This document shows positions 24,729 through 33,688 of a DNA stretch of 64,000 nt, in pieces. Both the position numbers and the translations under genes were made by a program. The DNA is taken from the NCBI GenBank assembly GCA_902775375.1, contig CACYLU010000008.1:108829-172828 (forward strand), given 5' to 3'. Within the stretch, counting starts at the first letter, position 1. Each line of letters starts with the position of its first letter. The notes below the pieces were generated by a model. It saw only the letters and a list, made by a program, of their open reading frames with translations, searched no databases and was not told the DNA's origin. The stretch is from an uncultured Bacteroidales bacterium. GTDB taxonomy: Bacteria; Bacteroidota; Bacteroidia; Bacteroidales; Bacteroidaceae.

Positions 24729-25193
24729 TTATAAAGATATTTTGAGAATTTCGAACGTCATTGTGCCACGAGGCACTTTGATTTCCACTACATCTCCCAC
24801 CTTCTTGCCCAACAATCCCTGGGCGATAGGTGTATTGACTGAAATCTTACCTTCACGCAAGTTAGCCTCAGTATCAGAAACAATGGTGTAAGACATCTGC
24901 TGATTAGCTTTTACGTTCTTAAGGGTCACTGTGGTCAATATCTGTACAGTGTCAGCTTTGAGCATAGATGTATCAAGTATCTTTGAATCAGCAATAGTCT
25001 GTTTCAACTTGTTAATCTTTGCCTCCAGCATACCTTGCGCCTCTTTTGCGGCGTCATACTCAGCATTCTCTGAGAGGTCACCCTTGTCGCGTGCCTCCCT
25101 AATGGCTTCGATAATCTTTGGACGCTCTACGGCCTCCAACTCTTTTAATTGGGCTACGAGTTTGTTATAGCCTTCTTCTGAAATGTATCCCAT
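24729..25193 (-). CDS. greA: Transcription elongation factor GreA
   Basis: The 154-residue protein rescues backtracked RNA polymerase by stimulating transcript cleavage. The N-terminal coiled coil (about 1-75) includes the tip acidic pair in ARDKGDLSENAEYDAAKEAQ, which reaches into the polymerase channel. The C-terminal FKBP-like domain (80-154) contains PIAQGLLGKKVGDVVEIKVPRG. It is transcribed from a good promoter with about 90 nt of leader that contains a terminator-like hairpin. Confidence 0.96.
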   Translation of the reverse strand: MGYISEEGYNKLVAQLKELEAVERPKIIEAIREARDKGDLSENAEYDAAKEAQGMLEAKINKLKQTIADSKILDTSMLKADTVQILTTVTLKNVKANQQMSYTIVSDTEANLREGKISVNTPIAQGLLGKKVGDVVEIKVPRGTMTFEILKISL

Positions 25194-25223
25194 ATCTTTT
25201 TAATTTAAATTTTCACGACAATA

Positions 25224-25260
25224 ACAAAAAAGAATTCCAACACATTGAAGTGCGTTGGAA
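25224..25260 (-). terminator. Terminator-like hairpin in the greA leader (candidate attenuator)
   Basis: On the minus strand TTCCAAC and GTTGGAA (with two more pairs past one mismatch) enclose a 6-base loop and are followed directly by TTCTTTTTTGT. It lies between the greA -7 box (25287-25294) and the start codon (25193), so it can stop most greA transcripts after about 50 nt. It could also serve as the late terminator of the upstream gene ending at 25361. Confidence 0.72.
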
Positions 25261-25286
25261 CCCCTTTTTACCTTAAGTTCACTCTG

Positions 25287-25318
25287 CAAATATAAGCCTT
25301 TATGTAATAATAAACAAA
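25287..25318 (-). promoter_or_regulatory. Promoter of greA-HIT
   Basis: On the minus strand TTTG (25318-25315), 20 bp, then TATATTTG (25294-25287). Confidence 0.82.
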
Positions 25319-25360
25319 AAGTTACGATTTTTTTTTTGCAGGTTTACGCTTTTTTCATTC

Positions 25361-26512
25361 TCAAAGCAGTTTCTTCAGTACTTCTTCGAGAGTATTCAAA
25401 TTATCAACACGTGCACTCAGCTCGTTGTTGCGGTTAATAACATAAACTGCGGGCAGTGACTGGAAGTTATAAAGGTTGAGCAAATCAGAATATGCACCCC
25501 TTGGCTCACGTACACATACCCAAGGCAATTTGTCTGCAGCAGTTTTCCAATAGTGCTCGCTACTATCGAGCGAAACCTGATAGATTTCCAGTCCTTTGTC
25601 GGCATATTTAGCGTAGACCTCGCGCAATAACAAATTATGGTCAGCAGAATAGTCTGTTTGATAAGCAGTGAAATCAAGCACTACCACTTTGCCGGTAAGG
25701 TCGCTGAGTTTACGGATGTTGCCATCAATGTCACGCAATTCAATATCGATAATACCTGTTTCTCCCACCTCATTCTTATTGACCTCAATGGCTGCATCCG
25801 CCTGACGGACGTTACGCATACCCTTAATAGCAATATTATAGATGTTCTTAGCACGCTCTGAATGAGGATAGAGGTTGTTGAAACTGGTAGCTACTGCACC
25901 AAATGCACGAACATCGTCTTTATTATTCAGAGGATCAAACAAATTAATCTGACCCAAGCGCTGAAACAAAGCATGATAAGCATAAGGGGTATTTGGCGCA
26001 GCATAGATATATTTGCTCTTCACCTCTTCCTTATATGCTTTTACCATACTATCTACGCTATCATTGTACAACAGGTTAGATATCTTATTTGTATTATAGC
26101 TGTCGGTCAGGCGATCAACCTTATCTTGCAATTCTGCCAGTTTCAGACTGAGTTCTTTGATTTTAAGATTATTGTCAGAGTCAGCAATAGTGTAATCGGT
26201 GGCAAACTTTGCATAGTCAGCCTTCACTTCTATTGTTTCGGTAGAATCTACACAGAAATTGATGATCTTATCTTCAATACGCAAGCGATAAAAGTCGGGA
26301 GCCTCAGGGGCTGCATGGTGGAACTTGAAAGAGCCACCGTTGCCTAACTTCACTGAGTCAGCCAGCAGAATGCCATTGAGAGCAGCCTGTTCAAAATAAA
26401 GCGTCTTACCATTTGCGCCATCTACTTGTCCTTCTACTGTAAATTGCTGTTTACTACCATCACAAGCGATCATCAGTACAGCAATAAGGGCCAAAAACAA
26501 TGTTTTCTTCAT
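25361..26512 (-). CDS. DUF4369/thioredoxin-fold lipoprotein lacking the CxxC motif
   Basis: The 383-residue protein has a lipobox (LMIAC, Cys17), an N-terminal DUF4369-like beta domain (about 22-105), a helical linker (112-235) and a C-terminal TlpA/AhpC-type thioredoxin fold (250-383; LSDLTGKVVVLDFTAYQTDYSADHN to LPAVYVINRNNEL). Where active members carry CxxC right after DFTA, this protein reads YQTDYS. Its only cysteines are 17, 87 and 333, so disulfide exchange is not possible in the usual way. A scaffolding or binding role is more likely. The start at 26512 fits the promoter at 26544-26551. Confidence 0.85.
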   Translation of the reverse strand: MKKTLFLALIAVLMIACDGSKQQFTVEGQVDGANGKTLYFEQAALNGILLADSVKLGNGGSFKFHHAAPEAPDFYRLRIEDKIINFCVDSTETIEVKADYAKFATDYTIADSDNNLKIKELSLKLAELQDKVDRLTDSYNTNKISNLLYNDSVDSMVKAYKEEVKSKYIYAAPNTPYAYHALFQRLGQINLFDPLNNKDDVRAFGAVATSFNNLYPHSERAKNIYNIAIKGMRNVRQADAAIEVNKNEVGETGIIDIELRDIDGNIRKLSDLTGKVVVLDFTAYQTDYSADHNLLLREVYAKYADKGLEIYQVSLDSSEHYWKTAADKLPWVCVREPRGAYSDLLNLYNFQSLPAVYVINRNNELSARVDNLNTLEEVLKKLL

Positions 26513-26543
26513 AATTTTCAGTTCAATTGTATAAAAATCGGTG

Positions 26544-26551
26544 CAAAGATA
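26544..26551 (-). promoter_or_regulatory. -7 box for the DUF4369/thioredoxin-fold gene
   Basis: TATCTTTG on the minus strand, 32 bp before the start codon at 26512. It is divergent from the pnp promoter, with 22 bp between the two -7 boxes, so the two promoters overlap. Confidence 0.75.
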
Positions 26552-26573
26552 AGGTTTTGATAAATATAATGTG

Positions 26574-26581
26574 TAACTTTG
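26574..26581 (+). promoter_or_regulatory. -7 box of pnp
   Basis: TAACTTTG, 41 bp before the chosen ATG at 26623. The promoter position excludes the longer reading starting at 26527. Confidence 0.75.
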
Positions 26582-26622
26582 CGCGATTTTTATTAAGATA
26601 TACACAGTTTTTTAAAGATTTT

Positions 26623-28884
26623 ATGATTAATCCAATTGTTAAGACGATCGAGTTACCTGATGGAAGAACCATCACACTCGAAACGGGAAAGCTCGCAAAG
26701 CAGGCAGATGGTTCTGTTATGCTGCGTATGGGCAACACCATGCTGCTGGCTACTGTTTGTGCGGCAAAAGATGCAGTTCCCGGAACAGATTTTATGCCTT
26801 TACAGGTAGAGTATAGAGAAAAATACGCTTCATTCGGCCGCTTCCCAGGTGGTTTTACTAAGCGTGAAGGCAAGGCTTCAGACTATGAAATTCTAACTTG
26901 CCGTTTGGTTGATCGCGCCCTGCGCCCTCTGTTCCCAGATAATTTCCACGCTGAAGTGTATGTGAACATCATTCTTTTCTCTGCCGACGGTATCGACATG
27001 CCAGACGCACTGGCTGGTTTGGCAGCATCTGCTGCACTGGCAGTATCTGACATCCCTTTCAATGGCCCTATCAGCGAAGTACGTGTAGCACGTGTTGATG
27101 GCCAGTATGTGATTGATCCAACTTTTGAACAGCTTGAGAAAGCTGATATGGATATCATGGTAGGTGCTACCTACGACAACATTATGATGGTGGAAGGTGA
27201 GATGAGTGAGGTTTCTGAGCAAGACCTGCTGGGTGCCCTCAAGGCTGGTCACGACGCTATCAAGGTGATGTGCAAGGCTCAGATGGAACTTGCAGAAGAG
27301 GTCGGCTCTACTGTTAAGCGTGAATATAACCACGAAGAGAATGACGAAGAACTGCGTAAGGCTGTTCGCGAATTCAGCTACCAGCGCCTGTATGACTTGG
27401 CTAAGGAAGGTTGCGCCGACAAACACAAGCGTGAGGACAATGCCACCGCTATCTGCGACGAGTTCAAAGCTCAGTTTACCGAGGAGGAGCTGGAGGAGAA
27501 AGCAGGCATGATTGACCGCTACTTCGCTGACGTTACCCGCGATGCTATGCGCCGTTGCGTACTCGATGAGGGTACTCGTTTGGATGGCCGTGTTCCTACT
27601 GAGATACGTCCTATCTGGTGCGAGGTAAGTCCACTGCCTGGCCCTCACGGATCAGCCATCTTCACCCGTGGTGAAACTCAGTCACTGGCTACTTGTACGC
27701 TGGGTACTAAGCAGGACGAGAAGATTGTTGACGACGTGCTCGATCAGAGCAAGATGCGTTTCCTGCTGCACTATAACTTTCCACCATTCTCTACAGGTGA
27801 GGCTAAGGCACAGCGTGGCGTAGGCCGACGTGAAATTGGTCACGGTCACTTAGCATGGCGTGCATTGAAGGGTCAGATTCCAGCTGACTATCCTTACGTA
27901 GTACGTGTTGTTTCTGACATTTTGGAGTCTAATGGTTCTTCTTCAATGGCTACTGTTTGTGCTGGTACGTTGGCACTGATGGATGCAGGTGTGAAGATCA
28001 AGAAACCAGTATCAGGTATCGCAATGGGCCTGATTAAGGATTCTGAAAGCGACAAATATGTTGTATTGTCTGATATCTTAGGTGATGAAGATCACTTGGG
28101 TGACATGGATTTCAAAGTAACTGGTACTCGTGATGGTATCACTGCTACTCAGATGGATATTAAGGTAGATGGTCTGAGCTATGAGATTTTGGAGAAAGCA
28201 TTGCTGCAAGCTAAGCAGGGCCGTGAGTTCATTCTTGGCAAGATTACCGACTGCATTGCAGAGCCTCGTGAAGACCTCAAGCCTCATGCTCCTCGCATCG
28301 TGACTATGATGATTCCTAAGGAGTTCATCGGTGCTGTAATTGGCCCGGGCGGAAAGATTATCCAGGGCATGCAGGAAGAAACCAAGACCACCATCTCAAT
28401 CGAAGAAGTTGAAGAAGGTGGACGCATAGAAATCGCTGCCAACAACAAAGAGAACATCGATGCAGCTTTGGCTATGATCAAGGCTATCGTGGCTCAGCCT
28501 GAGGTTGGTGAGGTCTATACTGGTAAGGTACGCTCTATCATGCCTTACGGCGTGTTTGTAGAGTTCCTACCTGGTAAAGACGGTTTACTGCACATCTCTG
28601 AAATCGACTGGAAGCGTCTGGAGACTGTAGAGGAAGCTGGCATCAAGGAAGGTGACGAGATTCAGGTAAAGTTGTTGGATATCGACCAAAAGACAGGCAA
28701 GTTTAAACTGTCTCACAAGGTGCTGTTGCCAAAGCCAGAAGGCTATCAGGAGCGTCCTGAGCGCCGCCCTCGCCCTGAACGTCCTGAGCGTCCAGAACGT
28801 AACAGTGGAGAACACCGCAACAATGGTGAACGTGGAGAGCGTCGTCCTCGCCCAGCTTTCAACCCCCACAAGGAAGAAGAGTAA
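26623..28884 (+). CDS. pnp: Polyribonucleotide nucleotidyltransferase (PNPase)
   Basis: The 753-residue exoribonuclease degrades mRNA 3' to 5' by phosphorolysis. Two RNase PH-like domains (about 5-220 and 315-545) flank a helical domain. The second holds the catalytic block with [15 protein letters not shown] and [22 protein letters not shown] domain (about 560-620) has the GPGGK loop and an S1 domain (about 628-700) begins [17 protein letters not shown] 40-residue tail rich in Arg, Pro and Glu follows, longer than in enterobacteria and probably RNA- or partner-binding. Single gene with its own terminator. Confidence 0.97.
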   Translation: MINPIVKTIELPDGRTITLETGKLAKQADGSVMLRMGNTMLLATVCAAKDAVPGTDFMPLQVEYREKYASFGRFPGGFTKREGKASDYEILTCRLVDRALRPLFPDNFHAEVYVNIILFSADGIDMPDALAGLAASAALAVSDIPFNGPISEVRVARVDGQYVIDPTFEQLEKADMDIMVGATYDNIMMVEGEMSEVSEQDLLGALKAGHDAIKVMCKAQMELAEEVGSTVKREYNHEENDEELRKAVREFSYQRLYDLAKEGCADKHKREDNATAICDEFKAQFTEEELEEKAGMIDRYFADVTRDAMRRCVLDEGTRLDGRVPTEIRPIWCEVSPLPGPHGSAIFTRGETQSLATCTLGTKQDEKIVDDVLDQSKMRFLLHYNFPPFSTGEAKAQRGVGRREIGHGHLAWRALKGQIPADYPYVVRVVSDILESNGSSSMATVCAGTLALMDAGVKIKKPVSGIAMGLIKDSESDKYVVLSDILGDEDHLGDMDFKVTGTRDGITATQMDIKVDGLSYEILEKALLQAKQGREFILGKITDCIAEPREDLKPHAPRIVTMMIPKEFIGAVIGPGGKIIQGMQEETKTTISIEEVEEGGRIEIAANNKENIDAALAMIKAIVAQPEVGEVYTGKVRSIMPYGVFVEFLPGKDGLLHISEIDWKRLETVEEAGIKEGDEIQVKLLDIDQKTGKFKLSHKVLLPKPEGYQERPERRPRPERPERPERNSGEHRNNGERGERRPRPAFNPHKEEE

Positions 28885-28905
28885 ATTAAATACCTCTCAT
28901 TATTG

Positions 28906-28940
28906 AAAATACTCCTGACTGATGCCAGGAGTATTTTTTA
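28906..28940 (+). terminator. Terminator of pnp
   Basis: 12-bp stem AAAATACTCCTG/CAGGAGTATTTT followed by a T-rich run. Confidence 0.9.
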
Positions 28941-28972
28941 TTTTTTTATGATGATAATTGCATTAAGTATTG

Positions 28973-28980
28973 TAACTTTG
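28973..28980 (+). promoter_or_regulatory. -7 box of the LD-carboxypeptidase operon
   Basis: TAACTTTG, 21 bp before the ATG at 29002. The -33 box is unclear. Confidence 0.72.
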
Positions 28981-29001
28981 CATACACAAATAAAGTGATG
29001 T

Positions 29002-29925
29002 ATGCATAATGATTTCAAATATCCACCGTTTCTGCAGAAAGGCGATAAAGTGACTGTAGTCTCGCCTTCAAGCATTATAGAACCTGAAGTTCTGGAAGGT
29101 GGTATCAAATGCCTAAAAGCTTGGGGACTGAAAGTAACTAAAGGAAAGTTTGTGAGTGGCAAATATGGCAATTTTTCCGGAACGGTGAAGCAACGCTTGG
29201 GTGATTTACAACGGGCTTTAGATGATCCCGACTGTAAAGCCATTTTCTGTAGCCGTGGTGGCTATGGAGCCAACAACTTACTTGATCAGCTGAACTTCAC
29301 AGAGTTCCATAAACATCCTAAATGGCTCATCGGCTTTAGCGACATCACTGCTTTGCATTGCCTATGGCAACATGAGGGTTTCACATCCCTCCACGCTCCC
29401 ATGTTGAAACACCTGATTGAGCAGGGTAAGGATGATTTCTGCAATCGCACCATCCACGATATTTTGTTCGGTGATGCATTGAACAAGAGGCTAACTTATA
29501 CTGTTGAAGGTCATACATTGAACCGCACAGGCAAGGCGATTGGCATTCTGCATGGTGGCAATCTCGCAGTTTGGCACGGGCTGCGTAGCACGCCTTATGA
29601 CATCAACCCAGAGGGCACTATCCTCTTTGTAGAAGATGTGGGTGAAAAGCCTCACGCCATTGAGCGTATGTTCTATAATCTTAAACTCAGTGGATTCCTC
29701 GATAAGCTATCAGGCTTAATCGTTTGCCTTTTCACCGAGTTTGAAGAACACAAACAACTAGGCAAAGAATTGTATCCTGCTTTGGCTGATTTGCTGAAGC
29801 CATATACTTATCCGATCTGTTTTGGATTCCCAGTAGGTCATGTACCTATGAATCTGCCTATGATTGAAGGAGCAAAGGTGGAACTGAGAGTCAGCAAAAA
29901 TGAAGTTAAACTGAAATTTATATAA
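29002..29925 (+). CDS. S66-family LD-carboxypeptidase (muramoyltetrapeptide carboxypeptidase)
   Basis: The 307-residue cytosolic protein belongs to the LdcA/MccF peptidases, which remove the terminal D-Ala from recycled murein tetrapeptides. Seen: the nucleophile serine in IGFSDITAL (about 112), CSRGGYGANNLLDQL, the LHGGNLAVWHGLRSTPYD block, the catalytic Glu in ILFVEDVGE (about 213) and the His of FGFPVGHV near 280. It has no signal peptide. It is followed after 1 bp by the glutaminyl cyclase gene, so both are on one mRNA. Confidence 0.92.
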   Translation: MHNDFKYPPFLQKGDKVTVVSPSSIIEPEVLEGGIKCLKAWGLKVTKGKFVSGKYGNFSGTVKQRLGDLQRALDDPDCKAIFCSRGGYGANNLLDQLNFTEFHKHPKWLIGFSDITALHCLWQHEGFTSLHAPMLKHLIEQGKDDFCNRTIHDILFGDALNKRLTYTVEGHTLNRTGKAIGILHGGNLAVWHGLRSTPYDINPEGTILFVEDVGEKPHAIERMFYNLKLSGFLDKLSGLIVCLFTEFEEHKQLGKELYPALADLLKPYTYPICFGFPVGHVPMNLPMIEGAKVELRVSKNEVKLKFI

Positions 29926-29926
29926 A

Positions 29927-30919
29927 ATGAAGATAATGGTTAACCTGACAGCGTCTCTTGCCTTGCTAAGTTTCATGGCATGCGGAGGCAATAACCAAGG
30001 CAATACTGCTAATAATGCAGACGAAGCCAACAAACGGGTGGTGAATGTGCCACAATTTAATGCTGACAGTGCTTTCTTTTTTGTAAAAGCACAGGTGGAT
30101 TTTGGGCCTCGTGCCATGAATACTGCTGCTCATGATGCCTGTGGTGATTACCTTGCTGCCAAGTTGGAGCAATTTGGAGCCAAAGTATATAACCAACGTA
30201 CCGATCTTCCATCTTATGAAGGCAAGATGCTTAAAGCCCGCAACATCATAGGGGCTTTCAATCCTGATGCCAAAAAGCGTGTGGCACTTTTTTCCCACTG
30301 GGACAGCCGTCCATGGGCAGACAATGATCCTGATGCCTCAAAGCACTATACCCCTATTTTGGGTGCTAATGATGGAGCCAGTGGTGTGGGCGTTTTACTG
30401 GAGGTAGCGCGGCAATTGCAAGCACAAGCTCCTGCCATTGGCATTGACATTATTTTTTTGGATGCGGAAGATGTGGGTAATCACAGGGATTCAGGTCTAA
30501 GCGATGAAAGCTCTTGGTGCTTAGGATCTCAGTATTGGGCACGAAACCCTCATGTGCAAAACTACAATGCTAGATTTGGTATATTATTAGATATGGTGGG
30601 TGGTGCCAATGCCCGATTCCTATATGAGTTTTATTCTGAACAATTCGCTCGTGACGTAAACCGAAAGGTATGGAAAGCAGCTCAGTCCATTGGCTACAAT
30701 AACTATTTTGTGGCACAAGGCGGTGGAGGTGCTACCGATGACCATCTGTTTATCAACCAAATTGCTCGTATCCCTACTATTGACATCATTCCTACCAGCC
30801 AACAATATACTTTCTTTGAACATTGGCATACGGTGAAAGATGATATGGATGTAATAACGGTGCCAACACTGAAAGCGGTAGGACAAACTATACTCCAGGT
30901 AATCTACAACGAAAAGTAA
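29927..30919 (+). CDS. Glutaminyl-peptide cyclotransferase, M28-like lipoprotein
   Basis: The 330-residue enzyme converts N-terminal Gln of exported proteins to pyroglutamate. A lipobox (SFMAC, Cys19) anchors it to the membrane, where it acts in the periplasm. Zinc ligands of the type II family are in place: Asp149 in GANDG, Glu181 in FLDAEDVG and His301 in HWHTVKDD, and the SHWDSRPWADND stretch is typical. In Bacteroidetes many secreted proteins start with Gln after signal peptidase cleavage, which gives this enzyme a broad role. An M28 aminopeptidase is less likely because only one zinc set is present. Confidence 0.9.
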   Translation: MKIMVNLTASLALLSFMACGGNNQGNTANNADEANKRVVNVPQFNADSAFFFVKAQVDFGPRAMNTAAHDACGDYLAAKLEQFGAKVYNQRTDLPSYEGKMLKARNIIGAFNPDAKKRVALFSHWDSRPWADNDPDASKHYTPILGANDGASGVGVLLEVARQLQAQAPAIGIDIIFLDAEDVGNHRDSGLSDESSWCLGSQYWARNPHVQNYNARFGILLDMVGGANARFLYEFYSEQFARDVNRKVWKAAQSIGYNNYFVAQGGGGATDDHLFINQIARIPTIDIIPTSQQYTFFEHWHTVKDDMDVITVPTLKAVGQTILQVIYNEK

Positions 30920-30941
30920 CTCATTATTCATTAACTAGGCT

Positions 30942-31367
30942 ATGACAATAAACGAAATACAAGATGAAATCATCGCTGAGTTCAGCGACTATGAAGACTG
31001 GATGGACAAATACCAACTGCTCATTGATCTTGGAAATGAGCAGGAGCCGCTGGACGAGAAATACAAGAATGAGAGCAACCTAATTGAGGGTTGCCAAAGT
31101 CGTGTATGGTTACAGGCAGATTTGTCAGATGAGGGTAAGATTCACTTTCAGGCAGAGAGTGATGCACTGATAGTGAAAGGCATTATCACACTTCTGATTC
31201 GTGTATTAAATGATCAGACGCCTGATGATATTCTAAACGCCGACCTTTACTTTATTGATCAGATTGGCCTACGTGAACACCTCTCCCCAACTCGTAGCAA
31301 TGGGCTGCTGGCCATGATGAAGCAAATGCGCATATATGCACTAGCCTTCAAAGCCAAGCAAGGATAA
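30942..31367 (+). CDS. sufE: SufE-family sulfur acceptor for Fe-S cluster assembly
   Basis: The 141-residue protein takes persulfide sulfur from the cysteine desulfurase SufS and passes it to the SUF scaffold. The sulfur-carrying Cys51 lies in the conserved IEGCQSRVW loop, and ADLYFIDQIGLREHLSPTRSNGL is the usual second motif. It is the third gene of the LD-carboxypeptidase operon, 22 bp after the cyclase gene. The rest of the suf genes are not in the window. Confidence 0.94.
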   Translation: MTINEIQDEIIAEFSDYEDWMDKYQLLIDLGNEQEPLDEKYKNESNLIEGCQSRVWLQADLSDEGKIHFQAESDALIVKGIITLLIRVLNDQTPDDILNADLYFIDQIGLREHLSPTRSNGLLAMMKQMRIYALAFKAKQG

Positions 31368-31387
31368 GACGACATGCTTACTCAATA

Positions 31388-31411
31388 AATACTCCCCCTA
31401 GGGGGAGTATT
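31388..31411. terminator. Perfect palindromic bidirectional terminator
   Basis: AATACTCCCCC, TA, then GGGGGAGTATT: 11-bp arms with A/T-rich flanks on both sides. It ends the sufE operon from the left and the acyl-CoA ligase gene from the right. Confidence 0.88.
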
Positions 31412-31413
31412 AT

Positions 31414-33063
31414 TTATATTACTTCTATACCTTGTTTCTTGCAAAGTTCAAGGCTCAGTTCACGCAACTTGTACTTCTGCACCTTACCACTACCAGTAAG
31501 AGGATATTCATCTACGAAAAAGATGTACTTGGGCACCTTGTATCGAGCAATTCTGCCATTGCAGAATTCACGTATATCAAGTTCCGTCAACTGACAGTTT
31601 GGGTTGAGGATAATAAAAGCGCCCACACTCTCGCCATATTTCTTGGATGGTACTCCCACCACCTGTACCATCTTAATTTCTGGCATCTGCTGCAAATACG
31701 CTTCTATCTCACTAGGATAGATATTCTCGCCGCCTCGAATAATCATATCTTTAATTCTACCCGTTACATGGAAATTACCTGCCTCATCTTTAAAACCAAT
31801 GTCACCACTATGCAGCCAACCATTCTTGTCAATCAATTGTGCTGTTGCCTCAGGATCCTTATAATAGCCTAGCATATTGCTATAGCCGCGGTTACAAAGT
31901 TCACCCTCCTTACCAATGGGGCATTCATTCCCATCTTCATCCAGCACCTTCACCTCAGTATGCTCAAACTCTCGACCCACAGTTGTGCATCGTACCTCAA
32001 ATGGATCGTCCCAACGTGTTTGTGTCATGCCAGGTGAAGCCTCTGTCAATCCATATTCACTGGTAACAATCATGTGCATCTTTTTTTCTACTTCTTCCAT
32101 CAGAGGAACAGGACAGAGAGAACCCGCCATGATACCTGCATGCAAACTGCTCAAATCAAAGAGATCAAACATAGGATGATTTAATATATTGATATACATG
32201 GTAGGTACACCATAAAGTGACGTGCAACGCTCTTTATGGATACTGGCTAGCACCATGAGAGGGTCGAAACGTTTCACTACCACCATCGTGCAACCATGTG
32301 TCAAGCAGTTGAGCACACCCAATACTAACCCAAAGCAGTGAAACAACGGGACACAGATACAAAGACGAGTGTCAGGAGTGAAATCCAAATGAACTCCTGT
32401 CAGATGTCCATTATTGCAAATGCCATAGTGAGAAAGTGTGGCACCTTTGGGGAATCCTGTTGTACCACTTGTATATTGTATATTAATTGCGTCATAACAA
32501 TTACAAGCATTCTTTGCCTTTTGATAGATGCCTTCTCCAATAGTCAGCCCCATAGTCATCAACTCGTTGATGGTGAACATGCCCCGATGCTGTTCCGTAC
32601 CCATATATATTACAGTCCTCATGGTTGGGAAAGCCGCGCTATTCAAATGGCCTTTCTCTTGAGTCTTCAACTCAGGCAGCATCTTATATGTCATATCCAT
32701 GAAATTATTGTCTTTTTCATGTTCTACGATGCACAATACCTCCATATCACTTTTTCGCACCATATCTTCTATTTCATATTGCTTGAAATTGGTATTCACC
32801 ATAATGGAGATAGCACCTATTTTAGAACAAGCGAAAAACATCGTATTCCAGTCGGGTATATTACTTGCCCAAATACCTACATGAGTACCTTTCTTAACGC
32901 CTACGGCCAGCAAGCCCATCGCCAAACGATCTACACGGTCGTTGAATTGTTTGAAAGTCCACCGCATATCACGGTCTGAATAGACTATGTATTCTCTATT
33001 GGGAGTATTGGCTGCCCAGTATTCCAGCCATTGACCAATGGTTTTTTCAGATAATTGCCACAT
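31414..33063 (-). CDS. AMP-binding acyl-CoA ligase (fatty acid-CoA ligase family)
   Basis: The 549-residue adenylate-forming enzyme activates a carboxylic acid with ATP and couples it to CoA. The P-loop-like motif YTSGTTGFPKGATLSH (about 190-205), YGLTEASPG (about 335) and LHSGDIGF precede the hinge GRIKDMIIRGGENIYPSEIEA, and the C-terminal catalytic lysine lies in LTGSGKVQKYKL. Length and motifs fit medium- to long-chain fatty acyl-CoA synthetases; the exact acid is open. The upstream region has a promoter whose transcript would start at a stem-loop. Confidence 0.9.
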   Translation of the reverse strand: MWQLSEKTIGQWLEYWAANTPNREYIVYSDRDMRWTFKQFNDRVDRLAMGLLAVGVKKGTHVGIWASNIPDWNTMFFACSKIGAISIMVNTNFKQYEIEDMVRKSDMEVLCIVEHEKDNNFMDMTYKMLPELKTQEKGHLNSAAFPTMRTVIYMGTEQHRGMFTINELMTMGLTIGEGIYQKAKNACNCYDAINIQYTSGTTGFPKGATLSHYGICNNGHLTGVHLDFTPDTRLCICVPLFHCFGLVLGVLNCLTHGCTMVVVKRFDPLMVLASIHKERCTSLYGVPTMYINILNHPMFDLFDLSSLHAGIMAGSLCPVPLMEEVEKKMHMIVTSEYGLTEASPGMTQTRWDDPFEVRCTTVGREFEHTEVKVLDEDGNECPIGKEGELCNRGYSNMLGYYKDPEATAQLIDKNGWLHSGDIGFKDEAGNFHVTGRIKDMIIRGGENIYPSEIEAYLQQMPEIKMVQVVGVPSKKYGESVGAFIILNPNCQLTELDIREFCNGRIARYKVPKYIFFVDEYPLTGSGKVQKYKLRELSLELCKKQGIEVI

Positions 33064-33122
33064 GTTAACTTCATTAATAGTTTAAAACATCACAACGCTT
33101 GCACAATTTATAAACATTTGTG

Positions 33123-33161
33123 CAATAGTCATTTCCAACGACTATTGTAGTGACAAAGATA
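33123..33161 (-). promoter_or_regulatory. Promoter -7 box and 5'-terminal stem-loop of the acyl-CoA ligase mRNA
   Basis: TATCTTTG on the minus strand (33161-33154) would start transcription near 33148. The first bases then fold into a hairpin with 8-bp arms CAATAGTC/GACTATTG (33123-33130 and 33140-33147). A stem at the very 5' end can protect an mRNA from decay. Confidence 0.6.
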
Positions 33162-33241
33162 TGGCATTTAAAATAATAGAGAAAAGAAGTTATAGTGAAA
33201 AGATGTTAATTCACCAGTTTTTTATTGCACGATATGCAATA

Positions 33242-33272
33242 AAAAGGGGAAGTCTCAACGACTTCCCCTTTT
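33242..33272 (-). terminator. Terminator of rpsO
   Basis: 13-bp stem (AAAAGGGGAAGT/ACTTCCCCTTTT plus one closing pair) followed on the minus strand by TTATTG, 22 bp after the rpsO stop. Confidence 0.9.
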
Positions 33273-33294
33273 AAACGTTTTGCAGCAAGCATAA

Positions 33295-33564
33295 TTACTT
33301 GCGCAAGCCAAGAGCTTTGACAATAGCACGGTAGCGATTGATATCGCGATCCTGCAAATATTTCAGCAGGCGACGGCGCTTACCTACCAACATGGTCAAA
33401 GATCTTTCAGTAGTATAATCCTTCTTGTTGACCTTTAAGTGCTCGGTCAAGTGAGAGATACGGTATGAGAACAATGCTATCTGGGCCTCAGGTGAGCCAG
33501 TATCAGTGTTAGACTTTCCGTACTTCTCGAAGATTTCCTTCTTTTTAGCAGCGTCTAAATACAT
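33295..33564 (-). CDS. rpsO: 30S ribosomal protein S15
   Basis: The 89-residue protein binds the central domain of 16S rRNA and joins 30S assembly early. The fully conserved stretches [45 protein letters not shown] and the tail are present at normal length. Single-gene unit with its own promoter and terminator; unlike enterobacteria, it is not next to pnp. Confidence 0.98.
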   Translation of the reverse strand: MYLDAAKKKEIFEKYGKSNTDTGSPEAQIALFSYRISHLTEHLKVNKKDYTTERSLTMLVGKRRRLLKYLQDRDINRYRAIVKALGLRK

Positions 33565-33607
33565 AATGTTTAATTAAAAATTGATTGTAAATCGTTAAAA
33601 TGCGGGG

Positions 33608-33615
33608 CAAAGGTA
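33608..33615 (-). promoter_or_regulatory. -7 box of rpsO
   Basis: TACCTTTG on the minus strand, 43 bp before the start at 33564. The -33 box is weak. Confidence 0.7.
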
Positions 33616-33658
33616 CACATTATATTTGGATTGGCAAGCAAAAATGGGATTTTTTTCT

Positions 33659-33666
33659 TATCTTTG
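33659..33666 (+). promoter_or_regulatory. -7 box of typA
   Basis: TATCTTTG, 22 bp before the ATG at 33689. Divergent from the rpsO promoter. Confidence 0.75.
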
Positions 33667-33688
33667 CGCCCAATTTAATAGGTAAAGT

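Noticed and set aside
25361-26605. Longer reading of the DUF4369 gene
   Set aside because: It would begin upstream of both divergent promoters; the lipoprotein signal starts at the inner ATG (26512).
26893-27648. 251-codon open frame on the minus strand inside pnp
   Set aside because: It is fully antisense to conserved PNPase sequence and has no family motif or promoter.
32338-32979. 213-codon open frame opposite the acyl-CoA ligase
   Set aside because: Antisense shadow of a conserved coding region.
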